The notes: generated by a model not told the origin, from the sequence alone. Shown: positions 45,143 through 55,004, counted from the stretch's first letter. The stretch is 64,000 nucleotides of DNA from Reichenbachiella agarivorans (GCF_025502585.1 NZ_CP106679.1:2635501-2699500), one strand, 5' to 3'. Made by a program: numbers and translations.

Positions 45143-46843
45143 GTGGAATACGGTTTATTTGACGTTTTGAAATTGGTGGGAGCACTTGGATTCTTTATCT
45201 ACGGGATGAAAGTGATGAGTGAATCGATCCAAAAAGTAGCAGGAGACAAGTTGAGAGGAGTGATGAGTTTGATCACGTCCAACAGAGTGAGTGGGGTATT
45301 TACCGGTTTTTTGACAACAGCCATTATTCAATCTTCATCAGCCACTACCGTGATGGTAGTGAGTTTTGTCAATGCAGGGTTGCTGAAATTGCGCCAAGCC
45401 ATCAGTGTGATCATGGGAGCCAATATTGGTACTACGATTACTGCCATATTGATACTTTTTTTAGGTTTTTCCAAGTTTAGCATTTCTAATTATGCCTTGG
45501 TAATCATAGGTTTTGGATTTCCTTTGATGTTTGCCAAAAAGGCAAATCTCAAATATTGGGGGGAGTTTATGATTGGTTTTGCTTTGCTATTCATGGGCTT
45601 GGACGAATTGAAGCATTCTGTCCCAGATTTGAAAAACAACCCTGAGATCCTAGCGTGGATTTCTTCACTCAATGAGTGGGGGTTTCTAGCAATTGTTACC
45701 GCTGTATTGATAGGTACTGTATTAACGGTGGTGGTTCAGTCGTCAAGTGCAGCTATGGCCATCACTTTGATTATGTGTGACAATGGATGGATTCCATTTG
45801 ATATGGCAGCGGCCATCGTACTAGGAGAAAATATTGGCACTACGATCACAGCCAATTTGGCCGCTTTGGTTGGGAATGTACATGCCAAACGAGCAGCTAG
45901 GGCTCACCTAGTTTTCAATTTACTAGGAGTAGTCTGGATGTTGTTGGTTTTTCATTTTTATATTAATACCATAGACTCGATGATGGTGGCGTTGAGCGAT
46001 CATGGCTCACCTCTCAATGATACTTCGGCAGTCAAGTGGGGTTTGACTTACTTTCATATTAGTTTCAACATCATCAATACATTGATCATGATATGGTTTG
46101 TTCCATATATAGAAAAACTGGTGATCAAAATGGTGCCTTCTCGTGATGAGGAAGATGATGAATTCCGTCTTGAATTTATCGGTACTAGTTTGATGAGTAC
46201 AACGGAGATTGCGCTGTTGGAGGCAAGGAAGGAATTGGCACTTTTTGGAGAGATGATTCGCAAAATGCATGATTTTTCAGTGGAACTGGTCAACTCTGAC
46301 AATCCAAAGAGAATTGAAAAATTACTCAAGAAGATTGAAAAATATGAACAGCATACCGATGAGTTGGAAGTAGAAATTGATGATTACTTGGTCAAAGTAG
46401 CAGAAGGTAGGCTTTCGTCCGAATCTTCTGAAGAAATCAGAGCTATGTTGAGCATCACCAGTGATTTGGAGAGAGTTGCAGATATCATGATGCGAATGTC
46501 CAAAGATGCTAGCAAGAAGACCAAATACAAGTTTGACTTCAACAAGGAGCAAACCAAGAACCTGAATGCTTTGGTAGGCTTGGTAGGTCAGGCTATCGAT
46601 CAGGTGGTGATCAATTTGAACAAGAGTTATTCAGATGTTACACCTGATAATGCCAAGGATATTGAAAGGCAAATCAATGCTAAGACAAAGGAGTTGAACA
46701 AAGATTACTTTAAGAAAATTAAAGAAAAGGACTTTGATATTCGTACAGGAGTAGCCTATAGAGATTGGATTTTTGCTTGTGAGAAAATCGGAGACCATTT
46801 GATCAATGTCACCGAAAGTCTGTCTGAGTTGAACGAAGATTGA
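45143..46843 (+). CDS. Na/Pi cotransporter with C-terminal PhoU domain
   Basis: A 566-residue membrane protein. The N-terminal 340 residues carry two Na_Pi_cotrans repeats (IIQSSSATTVMVVSF and VVQSSSAAMAITLIM, with ANIGTT and ENIGTT). Residues about 350-560 are a PhoU-like helical domain (heptad-rich, containing MLSITSDLERVADIMM). The family couples phosphate import to regulation. The start is GTG at 45143 with AGAAGAG just before it; no ATG precedes the first helix. A promoter box and a PHO-box-like repeat lie upstream. Confidence 0.93.
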   Translation: MEYGLFDVLKLVGALGFFIYGMKVMSESIQKVAGDKLRGVMSLITSNRVSGVFTGFLTTAIIQSSSATTVMVVSFVNAGLLKLRQAISVIMGANIGTTITAILILFLGFSKFSISNYALVIIGFGFPLMFAKKANLKYWGEFMIGFALLFMGLDELKHSVPDLKNNPEILAWISSLNEWGFLAIVTAVLIGTVLTVVVQSSSAAMAITLIMCDNGWIPFDMAAAIVLGENIGTTITANLAALVGNVHAKRAARAHLVFNLLGVVWMLLVFHFYINTIDSMMVALSDHGSPLNDTSAVKWGLTYFHISFNIINTLIMIWFVPYIEKLVIKMVPSRDEEDDEFRLEFIGTSLMSTTEIALLEARKELALFGEMIRKMHDFSVELVNSDNPKRIEKLLKKIEKYEQHTDELEVEIDDYLVKVAEGRLSSESSEEIRAMLSITSDLERVADIMMRMSKDASKKTKYKFDFNKEQTKNLNALVGLVGQAIDQVVINLNKSYSDVTPDNAKDIERQINAKTKELNKDYFKKIKEKDFDIRTGVAYRDWIFACEKIGDHLINVTESLSELNED

Positions 46844-46864
46844 ACCTTTTGACAGGTGTCGAAC

Positions 46865-46899
46865 TATAAATCTCCTTCGGTCTTCGAGGGAGATTTATA
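46865..46899. terminator. Bidirectional terminator between convergent genes
   Basis: TATAAATCTCC pairs perfectly with GGAGATTTATA, with further pairing in the loop (CCTTCGG...). It overlaps the end of the minus-strand barrel gene and follows the cotransporter stop by 21 bases. Confidence 0.8.
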
Positions 46900-48976
46900 A
46901 TTTATAGCGGATTTGAAATTTAATTTCGGATTTGATGTTCCCATCAATACGCTCGTTGCTAGAGCCGATGGATTCGATTTGCTCGTCATAATGATACCTG
47001 CCATACTTTGTCCAGAGCGTCAGTTTTCGTGTAGGGTTGTATTGCAGCATAACGTAGCTGCGTGTACCTATACCTGAATAGGCGGGAATTGAAAATGCAT
47101 AGAGCAGGTCTTTCTCGTACACATATTGTCTGTTGTCATAATCCTCAGTGTCAAAGATTGCAAATCGGGTGCTTATCCTGAATTTTGAGATTCTGACATT
47201 GACGTCTTGGATGATCGCAATCCCTGAGGTTGAATTTGCGTCCAAGTCGTAGCTGCTATACTGTACCCTAGACTTGAGAGCAAGGGCGGGGTTGAGATGA
47301 TAATCCAAATTGGCAGCAAGTGATCGTTTGATTCCTGCTACCAGTCTTTTGATATTTTCATTCTCTTGTGCAATCGTTCTTTCTTTGGATTGCTCTCGGT
47401 ATTGCAGGTAGAGGTTGACACTACGCGAGGGTCTGTATTCAGTTTTTAGCAGGTATTCATAGCCAGAAGACGGGGCTTCTGCTCGGTATCTCAGCCAAGG
47501 AAAACTAAAGTAATCATAAAATGCTGCAAAGACCCAACGCTTGGAAGGTGTGATTTTCAATCCCCAATACATACCTTTTTCATTGATTGTCCGAGACCCC
47601 TCGCTGAATGAGTTGCCGTAGAACGAATGAAAATCCTTGTCATAATCTCTATATACGAAACTGAGCGAGACGATTGGAGACAGACTACTCATGAACCCTG
47701 CGACATAGGCTCGCCCACCAGACCTAGATTGGGCAGCCTCACCAAACAGCAGGATGTTGTGCCAGTTGTAGTTGGCAAACAGCCCTACGTTGTAATTGTA
47801 TTTCCCTTTGAATTCATACTGGTTGTAATTGTTGGGAGTTTTTTGTATCGTGTGAGAGTAATGACTGGCCATGTAGGTGATTCCTCCCTGAAAATTGCGG
47901 GAGTGAGTATCATTGTAGGTCAGGTTGACTCCATAGCTGTCTTCGGTGATTTTGTTTCTATTCTCCAGTTCTGTATACGTGCGATGAAACCCCGTCTCTA
48001 GGATACTAGAGACATATTCTTCATAACTTTCACTGTCTGTTGCGGTTTGGATGTTGCCATCTTGTCTGATGTGAGAATAAAAGGGGCTGATGTCAATTCG
48101 TTTGGCAACAGTGTAGGTAAATGCGGCTCCTCGCATAAAACCCGATTCCAGTACCGAACTATAGGGTCGTATACCAGAATTGCCGCGTTTGACGGTGGTG
48201 ATGGTTTCGGTTCCTTTGCCAGGATTGAAACCAGAGCCGAGAATCAGCCCTTGACCAAACTGCATTTGATAGTCTCCGATGCTGATCTTTTTGAACGAAC
48301 CTTTGTTCTCCAAAAACAAGTGATACGAGTAGTAGTCGAACCCATATTGTTTTTGTTTCGAATCCCAAATCACCTGTTCCCCAGGATCCTTCTCGAAAGT
48401 GAACCCCACACTGAAATCTTTGGAATGGCGCGATTGGAAACGACCATATAATTTATACGGAGAGCCTACATAGCCTCCTGAGTCTATTCTGGTGTATCCA
48501 TGCTTGTCCTCTAGGTTGCGTTCTGCCCTGAGGATAAAATAGCTGTTTTCTTCGTGCGTGATCCGTTGGAGTAGGTTGCCTTGCATTTGGTAATCGTCTT
48601 TTCCTCTCACCACCACAAAAGGCAGGATGTTTTCTATTGTGATGACATCAAAACCTTCGATGACTTGCAGCTCGTAGATAGAAGTCATAGGGCCGTGTTG
48701 ATCCAAATAGTCGATGAGGTTGTTGATTTGTAGGATGTTGAGTTGGTAGAGACTATTGAGTTCAGACTTGTTGGTGCGGTTGAGATCAATGGGGTTGAGG
48801 TAGAGTTGGTACAGCGACTCATAGAGGTCATCGTAGTTGATGTCTTCGTCAGGCACCTGAAACATACCTTCTATGAAAGTCTGTATATCGATCTGGGGTC
48901 TGTCTGGTTCTGGGTATTGAGCAAATATGGCAGTTGGCCACAGTACCATCGACAATATTTGTACCCAGCGATTCAT
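46895..48976 (-). CDS. Outer-membrane barrel protein with helix-hairpin-helix N-domain
   Basis: A 693-residue protein with a signal peptide ending near IFAQ. Residues about 40-125 look like tandem helix-hairpin-helix units (PIDLNRTNKSELNSLYQLN, GPMTSIYELQVIEGFDVITI), as in ComEA-type DNA-binding domains; the rest is a long series of beta strands ending in FQIRYKL, typical of outer-membrane barrels. This is a known Bacteroidota architecture with no proven role; DNA uptake is only a guess. Its start overlaps the stop of the PorV-like gene by four bases. Confidence 0.8.
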   Translation of the reverse strand: MNRWVQILSMVLWPTAIFAQYPEPDRPQIDIQTFIEGMFQVPDEDINYDDLYESLYQLYLNPIDLNRTNKSELNSLYQLNILQINNLIDYLDQHGPMTSIYELQVIEGFDVITIENILPFVVVRGKDDYQMQGNLLQRITHEENSYFILRAERNLEDKHGYTRIDSGGYVGSPYKLYGRFQSRHSKDFSVGFTFEKDPGEQVIWDSKQKQYGFDYYSYHLFLENKGSFKKISIGDYQMQFGQGLILGSGFNPGKGTETITTVKRGNSGIRPYSSVLESGFMRGAAFTYTVAKRIDISPFYSHIRQDGNIQTATDSESYEEYVSSILETGFHRTYTELENRNKITEDSYGVNLTYNDTHSRNFQGGITYMASHYSHTIQKTPNNYNQYEFKGKYNYNVGLFANYNWHNILLFGEAAQSRSGGRAYVAGFMSSLSPIVSLSFVYRDYDKDFHSFYGNSFSEGSRTINEKGMYWGLKITPSKRWVFAAFYDYFSFPWLRYRAEAPSSGYEYLLKTEYRPSRSVNLYLQYREQSKERTIAQENENIKRLVAGIKRSLAANLDYHLNPALALKSRVQYSSYDLDANSTSGIAIIQDVNVRISKFRISTRFAIFDTEDYDNRQYVYEKDLLYAFSIPAYSGIGTRSYVMLQYNPTRKLTLWTKYGRYHYDEQIESIGSSNERIDGNIKSEIKFQIRYKL

Positions 48977-49803
48977 TCTAGGGATTTTTTGGATCCAAAA
49001 TAGTAGGCAAATGAAACTTGATTGATGCCACCTAGATCGGGATGAATGCTATAGGCGTAATCTATACTCAGGTTTTTGGGATTCAACCCGATCCCGAAGT
49101 TGCTGATAAATGGCTCTGTCTTGAAACCCAAACGCAGTGCCACCCATTCTATGATTTGGTATTCCATTCCGATTTTGAAGGAGAGAGGGTCGTCTAGGTT
49201 CTTTTCTACCTCGGTATTGAGCATCAGATCAGAATTGGGTCGGTAGCTCAGGCCCGTTTTCATGTATGTAGGTACTAGTTCGCCTGTTTGTTTGGAGAGT
49301 TTGGCTTGGTTGATGTTGGACACATGCGCGCCAAAGTACAGGTGCTTGGTGAGCTCGGCACGTCCTCCAAAATCAATCATGAGGTTGCCAGTGGAGCCAC
49401 CATTTTCGATGTTTAGTTGGTAGTAACCAAGATTTAGTCCCAGGCTGACTATGCCTAAGCGGTGACTATATCCCATGTGAGCCCGTTGTTCGTTGAGTAG
49501 ATCGCCACCGTAGCGGAAGACCCCTACACCGAATACACCATTCCAAATGGGTAGGGTTGCGCCTGCTGCTATGCTGGACAACTCAGGAATACCATAGAGA
49601 TTGCGGTAAGAACCAAAGACGGCTATTTTTTCGGCATCCGCCAAAGCCCCAATGTTGTTGAATAGTGCCCATCCGTCCGAAATAGTGACGCTAGTACCTG
49701 CAATGGCACTCGATCTGGCTCCCATGGCATAGTCGCCATTTTGACCAAAGAGGTCAAGTTGGATCGCAAGAGTTCCAAGTAGGATGAAAAGGTTGGTTTT
49801 CAT
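48973..49803 (-). CDS. PorV/PorQ-like outer-membrane barrel protein
   Basis: A 276-residue protein with a signal peptide ending near LFGQ. GARSSAIAGTSVTISDGWALFNN is the characteristic start of PorV/PorQ/FadL-like barrels, in which Asn-Asn-Ile-Gly (here NNIGAL) is well conserved. The family member PorV is a T9SS component, and PorQ-like ones are of uncertain role. It overlaps the HhH barrel gene by four bases, so the two form an operon. Which subfamily it belongs to needs a tree. Confidence 0.8.
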   Translation of the reverse strand: MKTNLFILLGTLAIQLDLFGQNGDYAMGARSSAIAGTSVTISDGWALFNNIGALADAEKIAVFGSYRNLYGIPELSSIAAGATLPIWNGVFGVGVFRYGGDLLNEQRAHMGYSHRLGIVSLGLNLGYYQLNIENGGSTGNLMIDFGGRAELTKHLYFGAHVSNINQAKLSKQTGELVPTYMKTGLSYRPNSDLMLNTEVEKNLDDPLSFKIGMEYQIIEWVALRLGFKTEPFISNFGIGLNPKNLSIDYAYSIHPDLGGINQVSFAYYFGSKKSLE

Positions 49804-49889
49804 TTACTTCTAATTTACCTCATTATATCTATTTATTCAAAGTATCGTATGGGGATATTCATTAACCTTGCCCTCAAATAGAATCATCA

Positions 49890-50090
49890 ATGAGTATCGC
49901 TTTAAACAACATTCGGACACACAAAGAGTATGTTTTGGTCAACTACGGAGAGAAGTATGAGTTTCGCGTAGTAGAGATTGTCTCTGACGAAGAGTTCATT
50001 TTGCAGGATGTCCACATCATGGAGCAATACCGAATGTCAGAGTTGATTGGACGTGGTAGAGGCAAGGATTTTAGTATTTGGGAACGATAA
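49890..50090 (+). CDS. Small conserved-looking protein
   Basis: A 66-residue acidic/basic protein, MSIALNNIRTHKEYVLVNYG at the N-terminus. The pattern suggests a small beta-barrel (YVLVNYGEKYEFRVVEIV, EEFILQDV), possibly SH3- or KOW-like. No family is recognised. A strong terminator follows closely, which supports a real gene. Confidence 0.6.
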   Translation: MSIALNNIRTHKEYVLVNYGEKYEFRVVEIVSDEEFILQDVHIMEQYRMSELIGRGRGKDFSIWER

Positions 50091-50120
50091 AAGGCTGTTT
50101 TGGGTACTGTTTTGATTGCG

Positions 50121-50146
50121 GATCACCATTTATGGTGATTTTTTCT
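50121..50146 (+). terminator. Terminator of the small gene
   Basis: ATCACCAT pairs perfectly with ATGGTGAT around a two-base TT spacer (a real loop of at least four), then a long T run. Confidence 0.8.
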
Positions 50147-50177
50147 TTTACCACATTATGGTGATGTATAGCAGTAT

Positions 50178-50203
50178 TTTCGATTTCATATTTGCAATCG
50201 AAA
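50178..50203. promoter_or_regulatory. Inverted repeat around a -7-like box before the four-helix gene
   Basis: TTTCGATT and AATCGAAA flank a ten-base spacer containing CATATTTG, one base from TAnnTTTG. It lies 22 bases before the ATG at 50226. The placement suggests an operator covering the promoter. Confidence 0.45.
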
Positions 50204-50225
50204 TAAACCAAAAAATAAAACTAAA

Positions 50226-50645
50226 ATGATCTACGGTATTACATTAATTATCTTGGGGATATTGGCAGCTCCCTCTCTTTTGCTAGCAAAAAAACCAAAT
50301 GCACAAGAGTTGTTGGACAAAATCACGCCTTATCAAGGTTGGATTGGTCTTGCCTTTTGTTTTTGGGGTATCTGGGGCGTAATCCAAGCGGTACTTAACA
50401 TGAGCATGTTGACCACATGGCCTATCTGGTGGATCACTTGGTTGGCATCTAGTGCAGTAGAGGCAGTGTTGGGTTTTATCCTAGGATATGGAATGATCAG
50501 TCGATTGATCTTATCTAAAAACGAAGAAGCTAAAAAGAAAGGGGAAGCACTTTTGGCAAAGCTGGCTCCTATGCAAGGAAAACTGGGGTTAGTTGGTATT
50601 TGTGTAGGTGCTTGGGTCATTGTTGCCAGCATTTTATTCTACTAA
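50226..50645 (+). CDS. Four-helix membrane protein with internal duplication
   Basis: A 139-residue inner-membrane protein with about four transmembrane helices. It looks like a tandem repeat: [20 protein letters not shown] in the first half resembles [19 protein letters not shown] in the second, each followed by a helix ([15 protein letters not shown]). This pattern is common in small uncharacterised Bacteroidota membrane proteins. Function is unknown. An inverted repeat covers its likely promoter and a strong terminator follows. Confidence 0.7.
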   Translation: MIYGITLIILGILAAPSLLLAKKPNAQELLDKITPYQGWIGLAFCFWGIWGVIQAVLNMSMLTTWPIWWITWLASSAVEAVLGFILGYGMISRLILSKNEEAKKKGEALLAKLAPMQGKLGLVGICVGAWVIVASILFY

Positions 50646-50695
50646 ACCTTTCGCACTTCATGACGTTAAGCAAGAAGTCATAGCAGTTCAATCAG

Positions 50696-50730
50696 AAAAG
50701 CCCATCAAGTTCATCTCGATGGGCTTTTTC
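50696..50730 (+). terminator. Terminator after the four-helix protein gene
   Basis: AAAAGCCCATC pairs with GATGGGCTTTT, followed by T run, about 50 bases after the stop. The A-rich left side would also serve the minus-strand SMP-30 gene. Confidence 0.8.
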
Positions 50731-50750
50731 TTGTATGGTAGTTGATAGGT

Positions 50751-51722
50751 CTAGTTGGCAAAGAAGGACGCCTTTACGCCCTTTACACCAGGTACAGCGA
50801 CAAAGACACTGCCCGATAGTGGCATAGCATCCAGTTCGCTCGCTCTCATATCCACACGTGCCGATGTGATGAACAGCGAGTCTAGGTTTTTACCTCCAAA
50901 AGCACAAGAAGTAATGTTGTGAGCAGGGACATGGATTTGTCCTGAGATCGTTCCTGTTTTGGTGTCTATTCTCAGTACTTTGCCTCCATTCCAGAGACAC
51001 ACCCAGAGATTGTCTTCTGCGTCGATGGTGCTTCCGTCAGGATAGCCATATTCAGAGAAATCCATCATGTAGCGCTCGTTGGAAATAGTACCCGTGGCAT
51101 CATCATAGTCGAAAACTCTGACCTTGCCATCAGGCGTGTCTATGTAAAACATGGTTTTTTTATCCGCGCTCCATGCGATCCCATTGGAAATGGTGACGCT
51201 GTCTAGCATCTGAATGGAGTTGCCGCTTGAATCGATTTTGTAAAGTGCGGCTGCATCATCTATCTGGTCGAGGTGCATGGATCCTACCCACAATCGCCCT
51301 GAAGGGTCGCATTTGCCGTCATTGAAGCGCATGTTGGAGATCTCAGCCTCGGGACTGACTATCAAGTCCAATTTACTACTGTCCAAGTCATAGTAGTAGA
51401 TACCGTCTTGTAGTGCCAATACTGCTCTGCCATCGGTCGCTGGTACGATGGTACCGATTCTTTGCTCCAGCTGGTGTACGGCTCTTTTTTTGGTAGATAC
51501 ATTGAGTCGAAAAAACTTCTTGCCTTCTATATCAATTGACCACAACTCGTTGGTCATATGATTCCAGATTGCTCCCTCACCCAGTTCGTTTTGATCTTCA
51601 TAGAACAATGCAGCATTCCATTCATTGGCCGCAAGCTTTGGGGCTTCACTGTCTTTGGTGTTTTTTTCTCCACAAGATATGAGACCAGCCACAGCCAACA
51701 CTAGTATTGATTTTTTCATCAT
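50751..51722 (-). CDS. SMP-30/gluconolactonase-family lipoprotein
   Basis: A 323-residue beta-propeller hydrolase. Lipobox LISC gives envelope anchoring. Conserved metal-site segments are GEGAIW (Glu), NDGKCDPSGRLWVG (Asn), SNGIAWS (Asn) and PDGSTID (Asp), as in SMP-30/gluconolactonase. C-terminal ITSCAFGG is also typical. It probably hydrolyses a sugar lactone in the periplasm, possibly one formed by the PQQ-type dehydrogenase at 36.2 kb (inference only). It is a single gene. Confidence 0.9.
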   Translation of the reverse strand: MMKKSILVLAVAGLISCGEKNTKDSEAPKLAANEWNAALFYEDQNELGEGAIWNHMTNELWSIDIEGKKFFRLNVSTKKRAVHQLEQRIGTIVPATDGRAVLALQDGIYYYDLDSSKLDLIVSPEAEISNMRFNDGKCDPSGRLWVGSMHLDQIDDAAALYKIDSSGNSIQMLDSVTISNGIAWSADKKTMFYIDTPDGKVRVFDYDDATGTISNERYMMDFSEYGYPDGSTIDAEDNLWVCLWNGGKVLRIDTKTGTISGQIHVPAHNITSCAFGGKNLDSLFITSARVDMRASELDAMPLSGSVFVAVPGVKGVKASFFAN

Positions 51723-51832
51723 GATTGTTAGTTTGGATGTAAAATAACAGGCAAATAATAAGACTCCTACTAGGTGAATCTCACTTTTATGGTAGTATTT
51801 ACCTTGTCTTGCTTGTTTTTTGGAGAGTAAAT

Positions 51833-52609
51833 CTAATAGGTAACCGAATTGAGTACCAAACCAGTCGCGGGAGCGATGTAGGTATAGGGTTCCTTTCGTT
51901 TTTCGATCAAAGACAATTTGAACTCTTCCAGATCTATTTCTCCTTTGCCAAGGCTGAATAGTGCCCCGACCATCATCCTGACCTGATACCTCATGAATCC
52001 TGGGCCAGATACCCGAAAAATGTAGCTTTGCTCTGGAAAGAAGTTGGCTGTATAGATGTCATTGATGACGATTTCACTATGCAGGATTTCTCGTTCGAAT
52101 ACCGTCTTTTCTGATGGTTTGTGGACGAAATTCTGAAAGTTGTGTTTGCCTTGGTACAAACTGGCAGCCTCGGTCATCAGTGGGATATCGAGGGGTTCTC
52201 TGATGTGACAGATATATGGCGCTGCAAAGGGGTGGTTCTTGGCTCCAAAAGAAAACAGATACAAATACTCTTTGATTTTGGAGTGCTGTATGATGTTGAA
52301 TTTTTCATCTACCTGCTTGATGCTTAAGGCTCGAATATCTGATGGTAGATTTTTGTTTAGTTCTTGAAAAAACTCCTGCGTATGGAGTTCTTCTTGGACG
52401 AACAGTTCGAAATAAGATTGATTGACAGAGACCATGGCGTCTGTTCTGCCTGCGGCTAGTGTTTTGTGCTCTTTGTGTCCTAGTACGTGGTTGAGCGTTT
52501 TTTCTAGCCTGAGCTGGATCGTTTTCACGTTGGGTTGTTTTTGGAATCCATGGTAGCGGTATCCCAAATATTGAAATTCTATGAGGTAGAAAAAGTATTT
52601 CCGCTTCAT
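51833..52609 (-). CDS. truA: TruA-like pseudouridine synthase paralogue
   Basis: A 258-residue RNA pseudouridine synthase-like protein, taken from the ATG that shares one base with the stop of the SDR gene (TAATG). The catalytic Asp57 is in AAGRTDAMVS. Canonical TruA reads GRTDAGVHA, so this is a diverged version. KYFFYLIEFQYLGYRYHGFQ and FMRYQVRMMVGALF are TruA-like. The usual TruA modifies tRNA positions 38-40; here the target is unclear and a second, standard truA may lie elsewhere. The gene symbol is by family only. Confidence 0.75.
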   Translation of the reverse strand: MKRKYFFYLIEFQYLGYRYHGFQKQPNVKTIQLRLEKTLNHVLGHKEHKTLAAGRTDAMVSVNQSYFELFVQEELHTQEFFQELNKNLPSDIRALSIKQVDEKFNIIQHSKIKEYLYLFSFGAKNHPFAAPYICHIREPLDIPLMTEAASLYQGKHNFQNFVHKPSEKTVFEREILHSEIVINDIYTANFFPEQSYIFRVSGPGFMRYQVRMMVGALFSLGKGEIDLEEFKLSLIEKRKEPYTYIAPATGLVLNSVTY

Positions 52610-54156
52610 TACCAGTCTATTGGAAAGTAGTCTTTGAGGAATTTGCCGCACCAATGCTTGCCAGTATTGATTCCATCCAACAATGGATCGACCACTCTGG
52701 CGGCTCCATCGACTATATCTAGTGGAGGCTGAAAATCGTGCAGCTCTTCTTTCTTTTTAGCTAGTTCGATGGGATCCTCATCGGTCACCCAGCCCGTATC
52801 GACGGCATTCATGTAGATGCCATCCTTGGCAAAGTCACTCGCAGAGGTGTGTGTCATCATGTTCAAGGCCGCCTTGGCCATGTTGGTGTGCGGGTGTCGG
52901 TCTTCTTTCTTGAACCGGTGAAATTTGCCCTCCATGGCTGAGACATTGATGATGTGTTTTTGCCCTGTATAGTCCTTGCGCATCAATCCGATCAGACTGT
53001 TGATCAGCACGAAAGGAGCCACGGCATTGACCAATTGTACCTCTAGCATTTCGGCAGTTTGTATCTCGCCGAGTCTGAGTCGCCAGCTGTTGGTTTTGCG
53101 CAGATCTACTTGTTGCAAATCTGCATCTAGTTCTCCTTCTGGGAATATCTCTGCTGCCTCCAGTGAATTGTCAAAGCGATATGGAATCTGCGATAGCTTG
53201 GCGGATGCTCTTATCCCTACGCCTGGTTCCTGACCGTGCCATGTGACGGGCATAGCGCCATCGTTGTTTTCCAGTGATTTGCCATAGTCAGTGAGGTCAC
53301 GGACACAGGCGTGATGGTCTTTGAGCAAGATTTTGGCTCTGTCGGATTGTTGTGCATAGGGTAGCAATTCCTTCTCCATCATATGGGCATAGAACCCTGG
53401 CGGTCTTCGCACTGTCTGGGCAGCATTGTTGATGATTACATCGAGACGGTCAAAATTCTGCTCGACATAGCTGGCAAATAGCTCCACACTGGGGATGTGT
53501 CTCAGATCCAAACCATGGATGTGCAGGCGATCTTTCCACAGCTCAAAATCCTCTTCTTTGGAGAAGCGATTGGCCGAATCCACTGGGAATCGTGTCGTGG
53601 CGATCACTGTAGCACCAGAGCGCAGCATCATCAGGCAGATGTGGTAGCCGATTTTTAATCGGGAGCCTGTGATCAATACGACCTGTCCCGTCATGTCAGC
53701 ACGCTGAAAGCGCTTCAGATAGTTGAGGTCACCACACTCCTGGCACATGGCATCATAGAAGTGGTGGAGAGTGGTATATTCCTTCTTGCAGACGTAGCAG
53801 TTGCGGGGAGAAGACAGTACTCGGTCGTCGGTAGGAGGGATATGCGCTGCCTGCAATTGCTTGGGCGCTTCAAATATTGGCGTCTCACGTGCTGATCTGA
53901 TACCAGACAGGGCCCTTGCTTTGCGATCGTTGGAGACTTTTTGAATCCGTTTTTCCTTTTTGATTTGGCGCTTTCTTAGCCGGTATTCGTCTCTGTTTGG
54001 TCGGGAGAGCTTACCAGCAGCTTTGAGCAGTTCGACACGGATATCTTCAGGCATAGCATCTAGCATTTCACCCTGCTCGGAGAGTGCTTGGAGCAATTCC
54101 ACCGCTTTCTGTATTTCGTTTTGATCTATTTGCTTGCCTTTTTTGCTATCTCCCAT
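52609..54156 (-). CDS. Zinc-finger SDR-family protein with atypical active site
   Basis: A 515-residue protein from ATG 54156 (a TTG 15 bases upstream is possible). A charged N-terminal helix region (about 10-90) precedes a C4 zinc ribbon (Cys120, Cys123, Cys138, Cys141) and an SDR Rossmann domain with TGSRLKIG near 165. Catalytic Ser is in NVSAME. The usual YxxxK is replaced: [11 protein letters not shown] has Lys but Thr at the Tyr position. The start of the TruA-like gene overlaps its stop by one base, so they are co-translated. This family occurs in Bacteroidota and some eukaryotes and is annotated only as SDR oxidoreductase. An RNA-related role is an inference from the neighbour. Confidence 0.8.
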   Translation of the reverse strand: MGDSKKGKQIDQNEIQKAVELLQALSEQGEMLDAMPEDIRVELLKAAGKLSRPNRDEYRLRKRQIKKEKRIQKVSNDRKARALSGIRSARETPIFEAPKQLQAAHIPPTDDRVLSSPRNCYVCKKEYTTLHHFYDAMCQECGDLNYLKRFQRADMTGQVVLITGSRLKIGYHICLMMLRSGATVIATTRFPVDSANRFSKEEDFELWKDRLHIHGLDLRHIPSVELFASYVEQNFDRLDVIINNAAQTVRRPPGFYAHMMEKELLPYAQQSDRAKILLKDHHACVRDLTDYGKSLENNDGAMPVTWHGQEPGVGIRASAKLSQIPYRFDNSLEAAEIFPEGELDADLQQVDLRKTNSWRLRLGEIQTAEMLEVQLVNAVAPFVLINSLIGLMRKDYTGQKHIINVSAMEGKFHRFKKEDRHPHTNMAKAALNMMTHTSASDFAKDGIYMNAVDTGWVTDEDPIELAKKKEELHDFQPPLDIVDGAARVVDPLLDGINTGKHWCGKFLKDYFPIDW

Positions 54157-54199
54157 GTCTGTTGCCTTCAAAATGCAATATTAGCCTGAGTTCAGGGAT

Positions 54200-54233
54200 A
54201 AAAAAAGAATCTAACACCCGTGGCATTAGATTC
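54200..54233 (-). terminator. Terminator of the 54311-54862 gene
   Basis: GAATCTAA pairs with TTAGATTC; on the minus strand a run of seven T follows immediately. A T run lies on the other side too. Confidence 0.75.
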
Positions 54234-54310
54234 TCAGTTTTTTAGAGGATTGAAAGGATAAGCAAATGAGCACTTTTGTCTACCTCTATTTGTGCTTTTT
54301 GCCAAGCGAC

Positions 54311-54862
54311 CTAATCCCAGGTGATTTCATAGGAGGTATATGGGTCTCCTTTGGACAAGGAATTTTTGATGTCGAATTGTAGATTCTGACAGCCGCAGAT
54401 TTCCAAAGCCTTTTCCATCCATCCTCCGATACGGTATTCAATCAATTCGTTGTTGATAGGGAGCTCAGTCAAGTGCAACAGCATAGATTTGTCCGTGGTA
54501 GCTATCACTTCGATGTTGGTCGGTGAGTAGAAGGTCGTCATGACCCTACTGGCGCGCTTGAGCATAAAAGCTGGCGTACTGACCAATACGAAGATTTTAA
54601 AGACACCTTTTAGTGCAGCTTCGGCACTGTACCTACCCGATTCCCAGGCTCCTTTTTTGGCATCTGGGTAGAAGAGTTTGCACAGCTGAATGGTAGGTTC
54701 AATGACTCCTTCATTGACAGGATACCACTTTTGTGCTCCGACATTGCCGAGGAGTTTTTGTGTGTCGGCTGATAAATTGTCTTTCCAATCCGAATACTGC
54801 CCAGCATGTCTTTGCTTTACGAATTCATCAATACTCATCAATACTGATCCTCTTACCTCCAT
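54311..54862 (-). CDS. Protein of unknown function, DUF2378-like/heme-NO-binding-like pattern
   Basis: A 183-residue soluble protein. Segments YPVNEGVIEPTIQLCKLFY, AWESGRYSAEAALKGVFKIF, VMTTFYSPTNIEVIAT and RIGGWMEKALEICGCQNL follow the order of the DUF2378 / 4-vinyl-reductase / heme-NO-binding superfamily: an N-terminal helical part and a C-terminal alpha/beta part with Cys residues near the end. I am not certain of the family. It is monocistronic and bounded by a terminator. Confidence 0.55.
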   Translation of the reverse strand: MEVRGSVLMSIDEFVKQRHAGQYSDWKDNLSADTQKLLGNVGAQKWYPVNEGVIEPTIQLCKLFYPDAKKGAWESGRYSAEAALKGVFKIFVLVSTPAFMLKRASRVMTTFYSPTNIEVIATTDKSMLLHLTELPINNELIEYRIGGWMEKALEICGCQNLQFDIKNSLSKGDPYTSYEITWD

Positions 54863-55004
54863 AATTTGCTCTAAGTTTTAAATAGTGGTTTCTCAGCTGC
54901 TGTTTCTGTTTGCCAATAGTTTCGACTAAAATACGGAAAAATATCTAATCCAAAAATCAAGGGGTAAATTGAAAATATGACTGTACATTTAGTGGATATT
55001 TACA

